Source of the DNA: Prevotella sp. P6B1
GTDB lineage: Bacteria; Bacteroidota; Bacteroidia; Bacteroidales; Bacteroidaceae
DNA length: 64,000 nt
Direction: 5' to 3'
Assembly: GCF_000702825.1 (NCBI RefSeq)
Contig: NZ_JNKF01000014.1
Location: 186,001-250,000 of the forward strand
The notes below the pieces were generated by a model. That model saw only the letters and a program-made list of their open reading frames with translations. It ran no database searches and was not told where the DNA came from. This document shows positions 26,491-35,001 of this stretch, in pieces. Position 1 is the stretch's first letter. Every line of letters starts with the position of its first letter. Both the position numbers and the translations under genes were made by a program.

Positions 26491-27603
26491 ATGAACAGAA
26501 GTAACACATGCACAAAGGTAACCGTTCGCCAGGCCAAACTCAAAAACGGAATGATCTCACTCTATCTGGATTTCTATCCTGCCATCCGCAATCCTAAGAC
26601 AATGAAAATGACTCGTCGAGAGTTCCTTGGGATTTACATCTATGCCAATCCAAAGAATCAGACGGAAGATGGATTTAACAAAGACATGCTCATGAAGGCC
26701 GAAGGTATTCGTTGTATTCGTGTACAGTCGCTTATCAATGAACAGTTCGGATTTCTCGACAAGACAAAGCAGAAGGTTGACTTTCTCGCTTATTTCAAAG
26801 AAAAAGGCCGTACTAAGCAACAAAAGTGGGACATGGTGTACAAGCATTTTTTCAAGTACGTAAACGGGAAGTGTACCTTTGGGGAAGTCACTATTGAACT
26901 ATGCAGAGGATTTCGCGAGTATCTTCTCAACGCCCATCAGTTGAAACACACCCGACTGATGCTAAGTCAAAATTCTGCGGCCAGCTACTATTCCATCTTC
27001 AAAGAATTATTGTATATGGCTTATAGAGAAAAGTGGCTGAATGAAAACATCAATGATTATCTCGAAAAGATTGAGACTGTCGATGTACGCAAGGAAACAC
27101 TCACTCTTGATGAGTTGAAGAAACTAAACCAGACTCCCTGCAAGATTCCTGTATTGAAGCAGGCTGCACTATTCTCTTGTCTGACCGGATTGCGTGTTAG
27201 TGACATCCTTAGATTAAATTGGGATAATATCCGCATTGGTAGTGATGGTGGATATGTTATCCAATATCGTATAAAAAAGACTGGCGCAGAAGACACACTC
27301 CCTATAAGTGAAGAAACATTGGAGTTTTGCGGTGAACGCAGTACAGGCAAGGTATTCAAGGGACTTCGTTACAGTATTGTCGGCTATAACTTAAAAGAAT
27401 GGCTGGAGGCTGCTGGTATTGACAAGCACATTACTTTCCACTGTCTTCGTCACACTTTCGCATCCCTTCAGGTAAGTATGGGATCTCCCATCTACACCGT
27501 ATCGAAGATGCTTGGTCACAAGAATGTGACTACGACCCAAATCTATGCTGATTTGAACGATGCCAACAAGCGTAAGGCTTCCGAGCTCATTTCTCTGAAA
27601 TAG
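26491..27603 (+). CDS. Tyrosine recombinase/integrase of element A
   Basis: Site-specific recombinase of the Bacteroides integrase type, presumably responsible for integration at mnmE. The N-terminal arm-binding domain has EFLGIYIYANPKNQTEDGFN; a SAM-like core-binding domain spans about 95-195. In the catalytic domain are Arg in SCLTGLRVSDILRL (about 233), HxxR in TFHCLRHTFA (about 317-320), and GHKNVTTTQIYADL with the nucleophile Tyr near 352. The R..HxxR..H..Y set is complete. 370 residues. Belongs to the same family as the element B integrase (for example LLNAHQLKHT versus LLTAHQLKHT). Confidence 0.93.
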   Translation: MNRSNTCTKVTVRQAKLKNGMISLYLDFYPAIRNPKTMKMTRREFLGIYIYANPKNQTEDGFNKDMLMKAEGIRCIRVQSLINEQFGFLDKTKQKVDFLAYFKEKGRTKQQKWDMVYKHFFKYVNGKCTFGEVTIELCRGFREYLLNAHQLKHTRLMLSQNSAASYYSIFKELLYMAYREKWLNENINDYLEKIETVDVRKETLTLDELKKLNQTPCKIPVLKQAALFSCLTGLRVSDILRLNWDNIRIGSDGGYVIQYRIKKTGAEDTLPISEETLEFCGERSTGKVFKGLRYSIVGYNLKEWLEAAGIDKHITFHCLRHTFASLQVSMGSPIYTVSKMLGHKNVTTTQIYADLNDANKRKASELISLK

Positions 27604-27742
27604 TTGTCACAAGACATCATTAACAATCAAGCCCTATCTTTCTTATTTTCATAGTTTTATGGAGAGAAGGATAAGGCTCGATTTCCCTTAATAAAAAGTT
27701 TATTTTTCGCATCAAATATTACTCGTTATCACTAATAATTAG

Positions 27743-27750
27743 TACCTTTG
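27743..27750 (+). promoter_or_regulatory. -7 box of the two-TM gene (element A)
   Basis: TACCTTTG, 25 bp before the ATG at 27776; no clear TTTG at -33. Confidence 0.5.
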
Positions 27751-27775
27751 CAGCCAGTTTTTAGGATAACAAGTA

Positions 27776-28684
27776 ATGAGTATTGACGAATATTTTCACA
27801 AAACGCTGTTTGCAAGCATCATTGTTGGGCCAGCTCTGGCAATGACGCTGCCCTTGGCATACTGGGTTCAATACCAGCACATGTTGCTATTCCCCAGTCT
27901 ACTCTACTATGTAGTGGCTACTGCATGTATCTCTGCTATGTTACACTTCTTCCTATACGTTGTACCAGAAAACTGGCGTAAACGAAAGAAAAAGATGAAG
28001 CACGTAGAACTACGGATGCTCCCCGTTCTCACATCTGATTCATCCCGAGAAGAAAACATACCTATAGCCGACTCCAATACATCCGAGCCTTTTGAGACAG
28101 CAGAATTTGTTGAAATAACAGAGCCTAATGAAACAGTAGAGCCTATTATATATAATAAGGTGATAGAGGAGCCTCCAACTCTTTCCCCTTTAAGCCCCAA
28201 CGCAATTAATCAAGCTCAACAAGAAGAGTCAACAAAGTACAAGAACCTCTTTTATGCCTTTGTTGATAAACACGTTAAGGGGATTATACCAGATGAAGAT
28301 GCCAATATTCTTTTGGATGATATTTACCTCGCTGTAGATAATCGGTTGTTGGAACTGAACACAACAGGACTAAAGCCCCATCTTCCCTACACAGTTAAGG
28401 CCACATCAAAATTCTCGGGTCTCGTTACGGAAGACATCTACCACATTGGTTTTGTAGTGAAGTTCTTCCTCAAAAAACGTAATGAATATGGTGCAGCCTT
28501 CATAAAAGAAGTATTTCCTCATCAGCTTAAAGACGTAGAATTCAGCACCGTTGCAACAAAGTTGTCTTCAAGCGAGTCGAAGAATCTATCTATTCCAATT
28601 CCAGAAGTATGTTGGGGTGACAATCGCTGTATATCGAAGAAATTCAGCGGTCGTATAACAGAAGAACTTATCAAACGAATATAA
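27776..28684 (+). CDS. Two-TM membrane protein of unknown function (element A)
   Basis: Two hydrophobic helices in the first 65 residues (LFASIIVGPALAMTLPLAYW and LLYYVVATACISAMLHFFLY), a basic stop-transfer KKRKKKMKH-like stretch, a long acidic and proline-rich linker (about 80-150), and a folded C-terminal domain of about 140 residues (FYAFVDKHVKGIIPDEDANILLDD...). Element B encodes a protein of the same layout after its integrase (36289-37266). The position suggests a role in element maintenance or transfer. No known domain recognised. Confidence 0.55.
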   Translation: MSIDEYFHKTLFASIIVGPALAMTLPLAYWVQYQHMLLFPSLLYYVVATACISAMLHFFLYVVPENWRKRKKKMKHVELRMLPVLTSDSSREENIPIADSNTSEPFETAEFVEITEPNETVEPIIYNKVIEEPPTLSPLSPNAINQAQQEESTKYKNLFYAFVDKHVKGIIPDEDANILLDDIYLAVDNRLLELNTTGLKPHLPYTVKATSKFSGLVTEDIYHIGFVVKFFLKKRNEYGAAFIKEVFPHQLKDVEFSTVATKLSSSESKNLSIPIPEVCWGDNRCISKKFSGRITEELIKRI

Positions 28685-28693
28685 ACGATAATC

Positions 28694-28733
28694 ACTGGGA
28701 ATAAGCTTAATAGTATAGTTTATTCCCAGTTTA
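28694..28733 (+). promoter_or_regulatory. Inverted repeat and shared box upstream of excisionase-like gene
   Basis: ACTGGGAATAA (28694-28704) and TTATTCCCAGT (28720-28730) are perfect 11-bp arms. The right arm overlaps TATAGTTTATTCCCAGTTTA, the near-copy of the box before integrase A. It may be an operator shared by the two genes, or a terminator for the two-TM gene. Confidence 0.55.
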
Positions 28734-28819
28734 TTTTAGTTTATAGCGGTATAAGGATATACCATTGATAAACCCTGTTCCTTTGCGGCGATGTTCCACT
28801 AAAGGGACTGGATTTTATA

Positions 28820-29176
28820 ATGATAGAAGAACAAATACAAAATCTGACAGAGAAAGTCAATCAGCTTACACAACTCGTTTATGAGTTGTCGAAAGCGATT
28901 ACTCCATGTGAGCAATCATCAGTATCTAACCACCATGTCCTCACTGACATTGAAGGAGCCATGCGTATTACTGGCAAGGCAAAGCCCACCATCTATGCCA
29001 ATGCCCGTAAAGGTATCATCCCCCACTACAAAAGAGGTAACAAGCTCTACTTCTACGAGGATGAACTCTACAAATGGATTGAGGGAGGGAAACAAGACTG
29101 CTATGGCATCAATTCCGAGGAGATGCTGAAGGAGATTCGGCAGCGAGTTCATCATCTGCCCAGTAATAACCGCTAA
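28820..29176 (+). CDS. Excisionase-like helix-turn-helix protein (element A)
   Basis: 118 residues: an N-terminal short coiled coil (EEQIQNLTEKVNQLTQLVYE), then a winged HTH_17 domain (VLTDIEGAMRITGKAKPTIY, HYKRGNKLYFYEDELYKWI). Such proteins act as recombination directionality factors or local regulators in Bacteroides elements. It is placed before DUF3987 and the relaxase, as in NBU-like elements. A counterpart sits at 37534-37920 in element B. Confidence 0.75.
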   Translation: MIEEQIQNLTEKVNQLTQLVYELSKAITPCEQSSVSNHHVLTDIEGAMRITGKAKPTIYANARKGIIPHYKRGNKLYFYEDELYKWIEGGKQDCYGINSEEMLKEIRQRVHHLPSNNR

Positions 29177-29187
29177 TCGTCTGTACT

Positions 29188-30390
29188 ATGATTAACCAGC
29201 AGTGTTTACCTTTTGAGTGTTTGCAGGTGGAGATTCAAGACATCATCAAGAACTTTGTTGATGTCTATCAGTGTGATGCAGACATCGTTATCACAACCAT
29301 CTATGCCATTGTGAGTATTGCCGTCAACAAGTCCATCAAACTGTTTGACGGCAAATACACCAACTATCCCTCTATGTGGATATGCCATGTGGCTCCCAGT
29401 GGCAGTAACAAGAGTGCGCCAGTGAAGATGCTATTCAAGCCAATCAATGAGCTGAACGAGGAAGCTGTGATGGCTTATTACGAAGAACTACGTAATACCG
29501 ATAGAGGCGATGGGAGCAATAAGCCTAAGCCCATCTGTAAGAAACTGTCACTCACAGATTCCACTCCTGAAGCCATTTACAAGGCTCTATCCTTTATGCC
29601 GCAGATGATATGTCGTGATGAAATCAAGGGAATGATTGATGACTTTGACCGCTATAATCGCAGCGGTATCATAAGTAACTTGCTTTCCATTTGGGACAGT
29701 ACCAGTTTCTGCATAGACCGTAAGACAGAAGACCCTGCTTTTATCCGAGAGCCATTTCTGGACATGCTTGGTAGCATCCAACCAGGGCTATTAAAGTCCA
29801 CGTTTGGTAATCCACAGTTGATGGTCAGCGGCTTTAACCAGCGTATCCTCTTTGTTTTTCCCGACAAGGTTCCTGTCAACTACTATTCAGACAAGCAGCT
29901 CAGTGAAGCTATTATGCCCTATTGGACGAACTTCGTGAGGGAACTCATTAAGTTGGAGCCTACTACGTTATCACTAACCCCTGAAGCGAAAGATTATTAT
30001 TGCACATACTACAATATGTTGCAAGACAAAAAGAGTTCTGCCGATGATTACATGCAGTATGTCTATAGTAAGTTGCAGATTATCATCCTCCGCTGGTCTA
30101 TCGTTACCCATCTGTTATGGGAGAAGAGTTTTGAGTACTATAAAAAAGACACTATCTCTGGAGATGAAATGCTTCATTCAGTCCAGTGTATGCTCTATTT
30201 TGAATGTGCTGCTGAGAAGGTCTATCAAGAAATAAGCGGAGGAATGTATCAAGGTTACACCAAAGAGCAGAGTTTGAAGATACTGTATAACTCCTATGGT
30301 GGTGAGGTTAATCTTCAGAAATTGGCTGACGCACTTGGCTGTTCACGCCAATATGTGAGCAAGGCAGTCAATAAGAAAGACCTAAGTTGA
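29188..30390 (+). CDS. DUF3987 domain protein (primase/helicase-associated)
   Basis: Recognised as DUF3987, a family common in Bacteroides mobilizable elements and often linked to replication-initiation functions. A P-loop-like PSGSNKSAPVK follows WICHVA near residue 70, with MICRDEIKGMIDDFDRY resembling a Walker B segment. The C-terminus (GGEVNLQKLADALGCSRQYVSKAV) is a helix-turn-helix. 400 residues, apparently complete. It may support replication of the excised circle; this is inference from context. Confidence 0.75.
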   Translation: MINQQCLPFECLQVEIQDIIKNFVDVYQCDADIVITTIYAIVSIAVNKSIKLFDGKYTNYPSMWICHVAPSGSNKSAPVKMLFKPINELNEEAVMAYYEELRNTDRGDGSNKPKPICKKLSLTDSTPEAIYKALSFMPQMICRDEIKGMIDDFDRYNRSGIISNLLSIWDSTSFCIDRKTEDPAFIREPFLDMLGSIQPGLLKSTFGNPQLMVSGFNQRILFVFPDKVPVNYYSDKQLSEAIMPYWTNFVRELIKLEPTTLSLTPEAKDYYCTYYNMLQDKKSSADDYMQYVYSKLQIIILRWSIVTHLLWEKSFEYYKKDTISGDEMLHSVQCMLYFECAAEKVYQEISGGMYQGYTKEQSLKILYNSYGGEVNLQKLADALGCSRQYVSKAVNKKDLS

Positions 30391-30659
30391 CAGGTTGCGC
30401 TAAAATTTGAAGTTATGGACTGGTTATCAATAACATACATAACAAAAGACCGCAACCTCGCAACCTTTGCGACGAATATGGCAGACAAAAGCCCTCCGCA
30501 GGAGTTCTCTGCCACTCTTCCTCAGAAGGGTGGTAGCCCACTAGCACCCTAAAGAGTGCACATGGGCTCAGGGAAGCATTCCCTAAGAACCTTTCCACAA
30601 GGGCTTCGCCCCTTGACCCCATCTTTTGAAATATAAATCACTAAAGCAACAAAAACAAT
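30391..30659 (+). promoter_or_regulatory. Candidate oriT region of element A
   Basis: About 270 bp without a gene, directly upstream of the MobV relaxase. It contains GGTTGCG (30393-30399) facing a tandem CGCAACCT-CGCAACCT (30451-30466). It also has three hairpins: AGGGTG/CACCCT (30527-30550), AGGGAA-gca-TTCCCT (30570-30584) and CAAGGG-cttcgc-CCCTTG (30598-30615). Position and structure fit an origin of transfer, but no nick site is recognised. Confidence 0.5.
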
Positions 30660-31997
30660 ATGGGAAAAAAGACATGCATACATTTCGACCCTGTTAAGCC
30701 AGGGTGTGAGATTCACAATTGGCGTATGAAGGAACTTGATTATGTCATCAAGGGACTTACACTAAACAACGAACACTGGGTTGATCCTCGATACGAAGGA
30801 AAGACCTTATCAGATATTCGCAAAGAAATCGCAGAACGTTATCAGGCCACCGTCGGACAGAAGATGCAGGCAAAAGCAGCTCCTATCCGTGAGGCAGCTG
30901 TCGTCATCAAACCTGATACGACGATGGCTGACCTGCAACTGTTGGTAAAGCAACTTGAAAAGGAGTTTGGCATCAAGTGCATTCAGATTCATATCCATAG
31001 GGATGAAGGTTTCAGCAAGACCAATCCTGACCCTTCGAAGTTGAACCTGCATGCTCATTTTGTGGCAGATTGGACACACGACGATGGCACTTCACTTCGT
31101 CTGGGGCGTCCAGATACCTCAAGAATGCAGACCGTTGCGGCAGAATGTCTTAAGATGGAACGTGGCAGCAGTTCTAACGTAAAACACCTCAATGCCATAC
31201 AGTACAAAGAGAAAAAGGCTCTTGATAATATCTCTTCCCTTAGGTCACTTGTTCGCAAGTCTTTTCTCTCCAAGGATGCTAAAAATGCACTCTACAAGAA
31301 AATCGACCAACTAGTAGAGGATCTAAAGGCAGACCCATTGAACATCGAACTTCAGCAACAGGTGGAGCAACTGACAGAAAAAGTCTTGCAACTTCAGGCG
31401 GATATAGAGCGACGGAAACAACTGCACGAACAGGATCAAAAAGTCATTTCGGCTTTAAGGGATGAAAACAAGCTTTTGCGCAACAACAATGAACAGAATG
31501 CAGCCCTCAACGAGAAGGCTCATAAAGAGATTGACAGCCTACGTAAGGAGAATATGGATTTGAGACGCAAAGCATATCCAGAGCGATATGTCCTACCCTC
31601 CTTCATCGACGTAGAAGCCACCCATGCTTATAAGGACAAACAGGGACAGTGTCACATTACGATGAAGTTTACAGGTGGCTCCAAGCAATATAATGAGATA
31701 ATGAGCAACGAGGACTTTATGGCTTTCAAAAATGGTAGCCTAACGAAGGAAGAAGTTATTGCCAAGTATCACAAGTCCCGCATCGAAGCCTATATCCGCA
31801 GAGAGTTTTCACGACCCGACAAACGTTCTGCCACTTTATCCCTCATAGAGAGAACCATCTTCAGTTATATGAAACTCTACTCCAGTTCTGCTTACGTCCC
31901 TCTATCCAATGGTGACAACAACCCTCGCAAGCGAAGAAGCTATGATGACATAGACGATATGAACGACGAAGAACGTAAAGGGATAGCATATAAGTGA
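30660..31997 (+). CDS. MobV/Pre-type relaxase (plasmid mobilization enzyme)
   Basis: Nicks DNA at oriT to start mobilization by a helper conjugation system. Conserved N-terminal residues include IHIHRDEG (about 115-122) and LNLHAHFVADW (about 130-140), the histidine cluster that binds metal in MobV relaxases, preceded by REAAVVIKPDTT. From about 215 to 320 is a long coiled coil (EQLTEKVLQLQADIERRKQL...). 445 residues, complete. No coupling protein or type IV secretion gene is nearby, so transfer would depend on helper elements. Confidence 0.88.
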   Translation: MGKKTCIHFDPVKPGCEIHNWRMKELDYVIKGLTLNNEHWVDPRYEGKTLSDIRKEIAERYQATVGQKMQAKAAPIREAAVVIKPDTTMADLQLLVKQLEKEFGIKCIQIHIHRDEGFSKTNPDPSKLNLHAHFVADWTHDDGTSLRLGRPDTSRMQTVAAECLKMERGSSSNVKHLNAIQYKEKKALDNISSLRSLVRKSFLSKDAKNALYKKIDQLVEDLKADPLNIELQQQVEQLTEKVLQLQADIERRKQLHEQDQKVISALRDENKLLRNNNEQNAALNEKAHKEIDSLRKENMDLRRKAYPERYVLPSFIDVEATHAYKDKQGQCHITMKFTGGSKQYNEIMSNEDFMAFKNGSLTKEEVIAKYHKSRIEAYIRREFSRPDKRSATLSLIERTIFSYMKLYSSSAYVPLSNGDNNPRKRRSYDDIDDMNDEERKGIAYK

Positions 31998-32113
31998 TGC
32001 TTAACCTTCAGTTCATCTCTCATTATGAGTAGTCTTTACCGAAAAATTGACCAAATTCATCTCATTTTATGTAATTTTTGAACTTTAAGATACCATAATT
32101 GAAGAATAATGTG

Positions 32114-32121
32114 TATATTTG
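32114..32121 (+). promoter_or_regulatory. -7 box before nested hairpin/DUF2971 gene
   Basis: TATATTTG fits TAnnTTTG. Transcription would begin near 32128 and run through the nested hairpin at 32162-32270 before reaching the DUF2971 ATG at 32318. Confidence 0.55.
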
Positions 32122-32161
32122 CATCGTGTTTCGTATGAGGCACAAGACATAATAGGCTCAA

Positions 32162-32270
32162 CACTTCCAATCACCACCTCGGACAAAAGAGCCCAATTGC
32201 AACAAGAGCGTCAGCGCTTACTTGCGCAGGCGTTTCGACGGTTGCAATGGCTTGTGGTGAGCCGGAAGTG
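32162..32270 (+). other. Nested long hairpin (candidate structured RNA)
   Basis: Five perfect complementary pairs are nested in order: CACTTCC/GGAAGTG (32162/32264), CACCAC/GTGGTG (32172/32254), TTGCAAC/GTTGCAA (32197/32241), CGTC/GACG (32209/32237) and GCGC/GCGC (32214/32224). The resulting 109-nt rod is transcribed ahead of the DUF2971 gene. It could be a leader, an independent RNA or a DNA secondary-structure site. Confidence 0.65.
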
Positions 32271-32317
32271 CGTAGAAATGGCCTGCGCATTTTGTATTTG
32301 AAAAAAGAAGCTCTGGA

Positions 32318-33022
32318 ATGAATAGAATGAGATACTTTCGACTTATGGACGGTGTAGATGCCAATACTGAAATCCACCAATATATGGATTTGGACTACTT
32401 ATTACGTCTTCTTGAAACACGTTCATACTATGTAAAACAGAAGCAAGAATTCCCAGATAAGCACGAAAGCAGATTACCACTAAAAGCGATGTTTAGTTTA
32501 CAATCTGTTGAACTAAGGAGCTATAAAGGAAAAACAACAGATATAGCAGAATCTTTAGAAAGGAGAAGGAAATTCACAGAAAGTGGTCGTATGTTTACTG
32601 CTTGTTGGACTGAACGGAGAGGAGAAGGTGCTTTAATGTGGAAGAATTTCACGACAAAGATTGGAGGATGTATTAAGTCTACCATCAATAATTTCGTGGC
32701 TTCTTTTGCAAATGATGACTATGATATTTGTTGTGGAAGGATGTCGTATACAGGTATATATGCGGGACAAGATTTCGTGGAAAGCCTATTCACCAAAGAC
32801 AAAGCATTTGAAGAGGAAAAGGAAATCCGCTATTATTTCACCCCGAAGAAGGATATTTCAAATAGTAAAGGTATATCTATACCTATCTTGCCTGATGTGA
32901 TGATAGACGAGATAATACTATCCCCATATATTGAGTCTAAGGCACAGGACATATTAAAACAAATCATAAGCGAAAAATACGATATTAACGTTACATCCTC
33001 AAAAATAGAACTGAAATTATGA
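32318..33022 (+). CDS. DUF2971-like protein
   Basis: Recognised from the DUF2971 pattern: YLLRLLETRSYYV near the start, MFTACWTERRGEGALMWKNF (about 92-111), then GGCIKSTINNF and FEEEKEIRYYF. Function is unknown; DUF2971 genes are often seen in accessory and defence-rich regions, which is context, not proof. Very AT-rich, unlike the relaxase upstream. Its stop overlaps the start of the BspA-like gene (ATGA), so the two are cotranscribed. It is preceded by the nested hairpin. Confidence 0.65.
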   Translation: MNRMRYFRLMDGVDANTEIHQYMDLDYLLRLLETRSYYVKQKQEFPDKHESRLPLKAMFSLQSVELRSYKGKTTDIAESLERRRKFTESGRMFTACWTERRGEGALMWKNFTTKIGGCIKSTINNFVASFANDDYDICCGRMSYTGIYAGQDFVESLFTKDKAFEEEKEIRYYFTPKKDISNSKGISIPILPDVMIDEIILSPYIESKAQDILKQIISEKYDINVTSSKIELKL

Positions 33023-33492
33023 GACAACTATCTAAAATTGTAAGTCTGCTAACAATTATGCTTTCCCAAAGTATATGGTCATATTCTTATGATTTTGAAG
33101 TGGAAGGTATTTACTATGGTTATAATCCGAGTAGTCAAACTGCATATGTAACTAGTGGAGATAAAGAATATGAAGGAGATATTACTATTCCTTCGACAGT
33201 GACTTTCAATGGAAGAACCATGAATGTGACAAGTATTGCATCTAGATCATTTTATAGAAACCAAAAGTTACGTTCGATATCTATTTCAGACGGAATAACT
33301 TCCATTGGGGATGAAGCATTCTATTGTTGCACACTCTTAAGTAGTATTACGTTACCTAATACATTATCTTCTATTGGTATTGATTATTATGCAAGTCAAG
33401 GGGTGTTTTATGGTTGCCAAAGTCTTAAATCTATTATAATTCCTGATGGAGTAAAATGTTTGGAGCGCAGAACATTTAGAGTATGTATCTAA
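33019..33492 (+). pseudogene. BspA-like leucine-rich repeat protein, N-terminal part (split by element B)
   Basis: Signal peptide (LSKIVSLLTIMLSQSIWSYS), then BspA/LRR_5 repeats: ITIPSTVTFNGRTMNVTSIA, FYRNQKLRSISISDGITSIG, FYCCTLLSSITLPNTLSSIG and IIIPDGVKCLERRTF. The frame then runs only four residues (RVCI) to a stop in sequence belonging to element B. The matching C-terminal half is at 59136-59948. Joining TTT (33475-33477) to GAT (59136) is in frame and restores the F-x-x-C-x-x-L repeat spacing (F-D-G-C-S-N-L). The intact protein would be a surface adhesin-like protein of about 420 residues. Confidence 0.85.
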
Positions 33493-33495
33493 ACG
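33478..33495 (+). repeat. Left end of element B
   Basis: GTATGTATCTAAACG (33481-33495) is an imperfect inverted repeat of CGTTTAATATATAC at 59122-59135: one extra base and one mismatch. Such paired inner arms are expected at tyrosine-recombinase core sites. The flanking AACATTTA (33471) and AACGTTTA (59120) also form a near-repeat. Confidence 0.65.
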
Positions 33496-33843
33496 GGTAT
33501 AAACAACCAGGAATATCTAATACTAACTGCGCATAAAGCGCTCATTTTCAATAGCTTTTGATTTTTAACACTTGATGGTTGGAATTTGGTAGTAACCGAA
33601 TTTCAGTATATTTTTGCAACGTATTTCTACCGCGAGGAATTTACGGGGCTTCGATTTCATCACTTTGCGGACTCAGTTGACAAAGGGTTACGACGGGATG
33701 CAAAGGGTGACAAAAAGGGACGGACGGATTCAGTTAGAGTCACGAAGCGGACGGAGTTGGCATAGGTTGACGAACGTGGAGTATGGTTGACTTAACGGTA
33801 GGGATGACAAAATGAACGTTGAACCATCAAAAGTGACAAGGAA
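33493..33843 (+). repeat. Iteron-like GTTGAC/GNTGAC cluster at the left end of element B
   Basis: No gene. Purine-rich sequence with repeated TGAC cores: GTTGAC at 33676, GGTGAC at 33706, GTTGAC at 33766 and 33786, GATGAC at 33803 and AGTGAC near 33832, plus GGACGGA repeats (about 33720 and 33749). Spacings are mostly 20 or 30 bp. Same place, relative to the tandem-HTH gene, as the TTGGACAC cluster in element A. Confidence 0.62.
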
Positions 33844-34812
33844 ATGAAGCAAGTCAGAAAGTGCAAGTATTGTGGAAAGGAGTTCGTGGCAAGGAGCGGA
33901 ATGCAGAAGTATTGTTGCGAGGAGTGTCAGACGAAGGCGAAGGAAGCCAGAAAGAAGCGGCAGCAGGACTTCATGAATGCTGTGGAGCCAGTCATTGGGT
34001 TACAGAATCAGGAGTACCTCACGTTTGCCAAGGCTGCAATACTGATGGGATGCTCTCGTCAGTATGTGTATAAACTGGTGAACGAAGGGAAACTGGCGGC
34101 ATCGAGAATCAGCAGTCGTATGGCTTTTATCCGCAAGGCAGATATTGAGAAGATGCTGGCGGGGAATCCGTATCATCGGGTGTTACCAACGAATAGGCCG
34201 AAGAAGTCCACGCCCCAAACGACAAAGAGAAGTAAGTCAAATGTCATGAGTGTGGAGAGTAATGTCCAAGAGTCGAAGGTACTCGACTATATTTCCGGCG
34301 AGGAGGTCATGAGAATATATAAGGTCAAGAAGTCATGGCTCTATACCTCAGCGAAGCGGAACCAAGTGCCAGTATGCCGGATTGCTGGGATGAACTACTA
34401 CAGCCGCAAGCACATGGACGCATTGTTTGGCAAGTCGGCTGAAGTGGAGGCCGTCAGTGAGTGGCTGACTATGAAGGAGGCTCAGGAACTCTACGGCATG
34501 AGTGCTGCATCTGTCCGCTCCAACGCTTATCGCCATCATATTCCTACAAAACGGGAATATGGCCAGACCTACTACTCAAAAGACCATTTTGGGCAATTGA
34601 GACGCACAGACATCGTGAATGATAACAGCTACTACACTGTGAGGGAGGCGGCAGAGAAATATGGGATGAGTACTGCCAACGTCGGCATCATCGCCAAGAA
34701 GAATAGCATCGTCACTGTCAAGGTTGGCGTGAAGAATCTTATTCCAAAAATGGACTTCGACAGGGTAATGGCTGAAAGACTGGCCCAATTTGGCAGCTAC
34801 TCCCTTGTATGA
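33844..34812 (+). CDS. Zinc-ribbon protein with four tandem helix-turn-helix modules (element B)
   Basis: Paralogue of the seven-module protein at 24871. The N-terminus CKYCGKEFVARSGMQKYCC...C has the zinc-ribbon cysteines. The four modules start YLTFAKAAILMGCSRQYVY, YISGEEVMRIYKVKKSWLY, WLTMKEAQELYGMSAASVR and YYTVREAAEKYGMSTANVG, each followed by a wing such as MNYYSRKHMD. A 60-residue lysine/serine linker separates modules one and two. The module number is variable (four versus seven), while the zinc ribbon, the position before the integrase and the upstream repeat cluster are shared. Function inferred as element regulator or recombination accessory protein. Confidence 0.8.
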   Translation: MKQVRKCKYCGKEFVARSGMQKYCCEECQTKAKEARKKRQQDFMNAVEPVIGLQNQEYLTFAKAAILMGCSRQYVYKLVNEGKLAASRISSRMAFIRKADIEKMLAGNPYHRVLPTNRPKKSTPQTTKRSKSNVMSVESNVQESKVLDYISGEEVMRIYKVKKSWLYTSAKRNQVPVCRIAGMNYYSRKHMDALFGKSAEVEAVSEWLTMKEAQELYGMSAASVRSNAYRHHIPTKREYGQTYYSKDHFGQLRRTDIVNDNSYYTVREAAEKYGMSTANVGIIAKKNSIVTVKVGVKNLIPKMDFDRVMAERLAQFGSYSLV

Positions 34813-35001
34813 ATAACTAAGTAAATCCACCGATTATAAACAATCAGAATGGGCATTATCATGGTCAGCACCTCACCAACCAACATTATCTGTCAATTAT
34901 TGACGCATTATGCGAAATAATGTTGATAATCGGGGAATAATGAGGTAATTTTGACCCCGTGAAGAAACACTTCACCGACGAGTATTCACAAAAATATAAT
35001 A
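34813..35001 (+). promoter_or_regulatory. Palindrome cluster and promoter upstream of integrase B
   Basis: CAACATTAT (34881-34889) and ATAATGTTG (34917-34925) are perfect arms enclosing two small palindromes, TCAATTATTGA (34893-34903) and GCATTATGC (34905-34913). TAATTTTG at 34946-34953 is the -7 box, 48 bp before the integrase ATG. Probably an operator region. Confidence 0.58.

Noticed and set aside
32162-32270. Integron attC site
   Set aside because: The nested arms do not show RYYYAAC/GTTRRRY core sites, and no integron integrase is present.
32119-32301. 60-aa frame upstream of DUF2971
   Set aside because: Starts inside the -7 box and is formed by the nested hairpin; composition is not protein-like.
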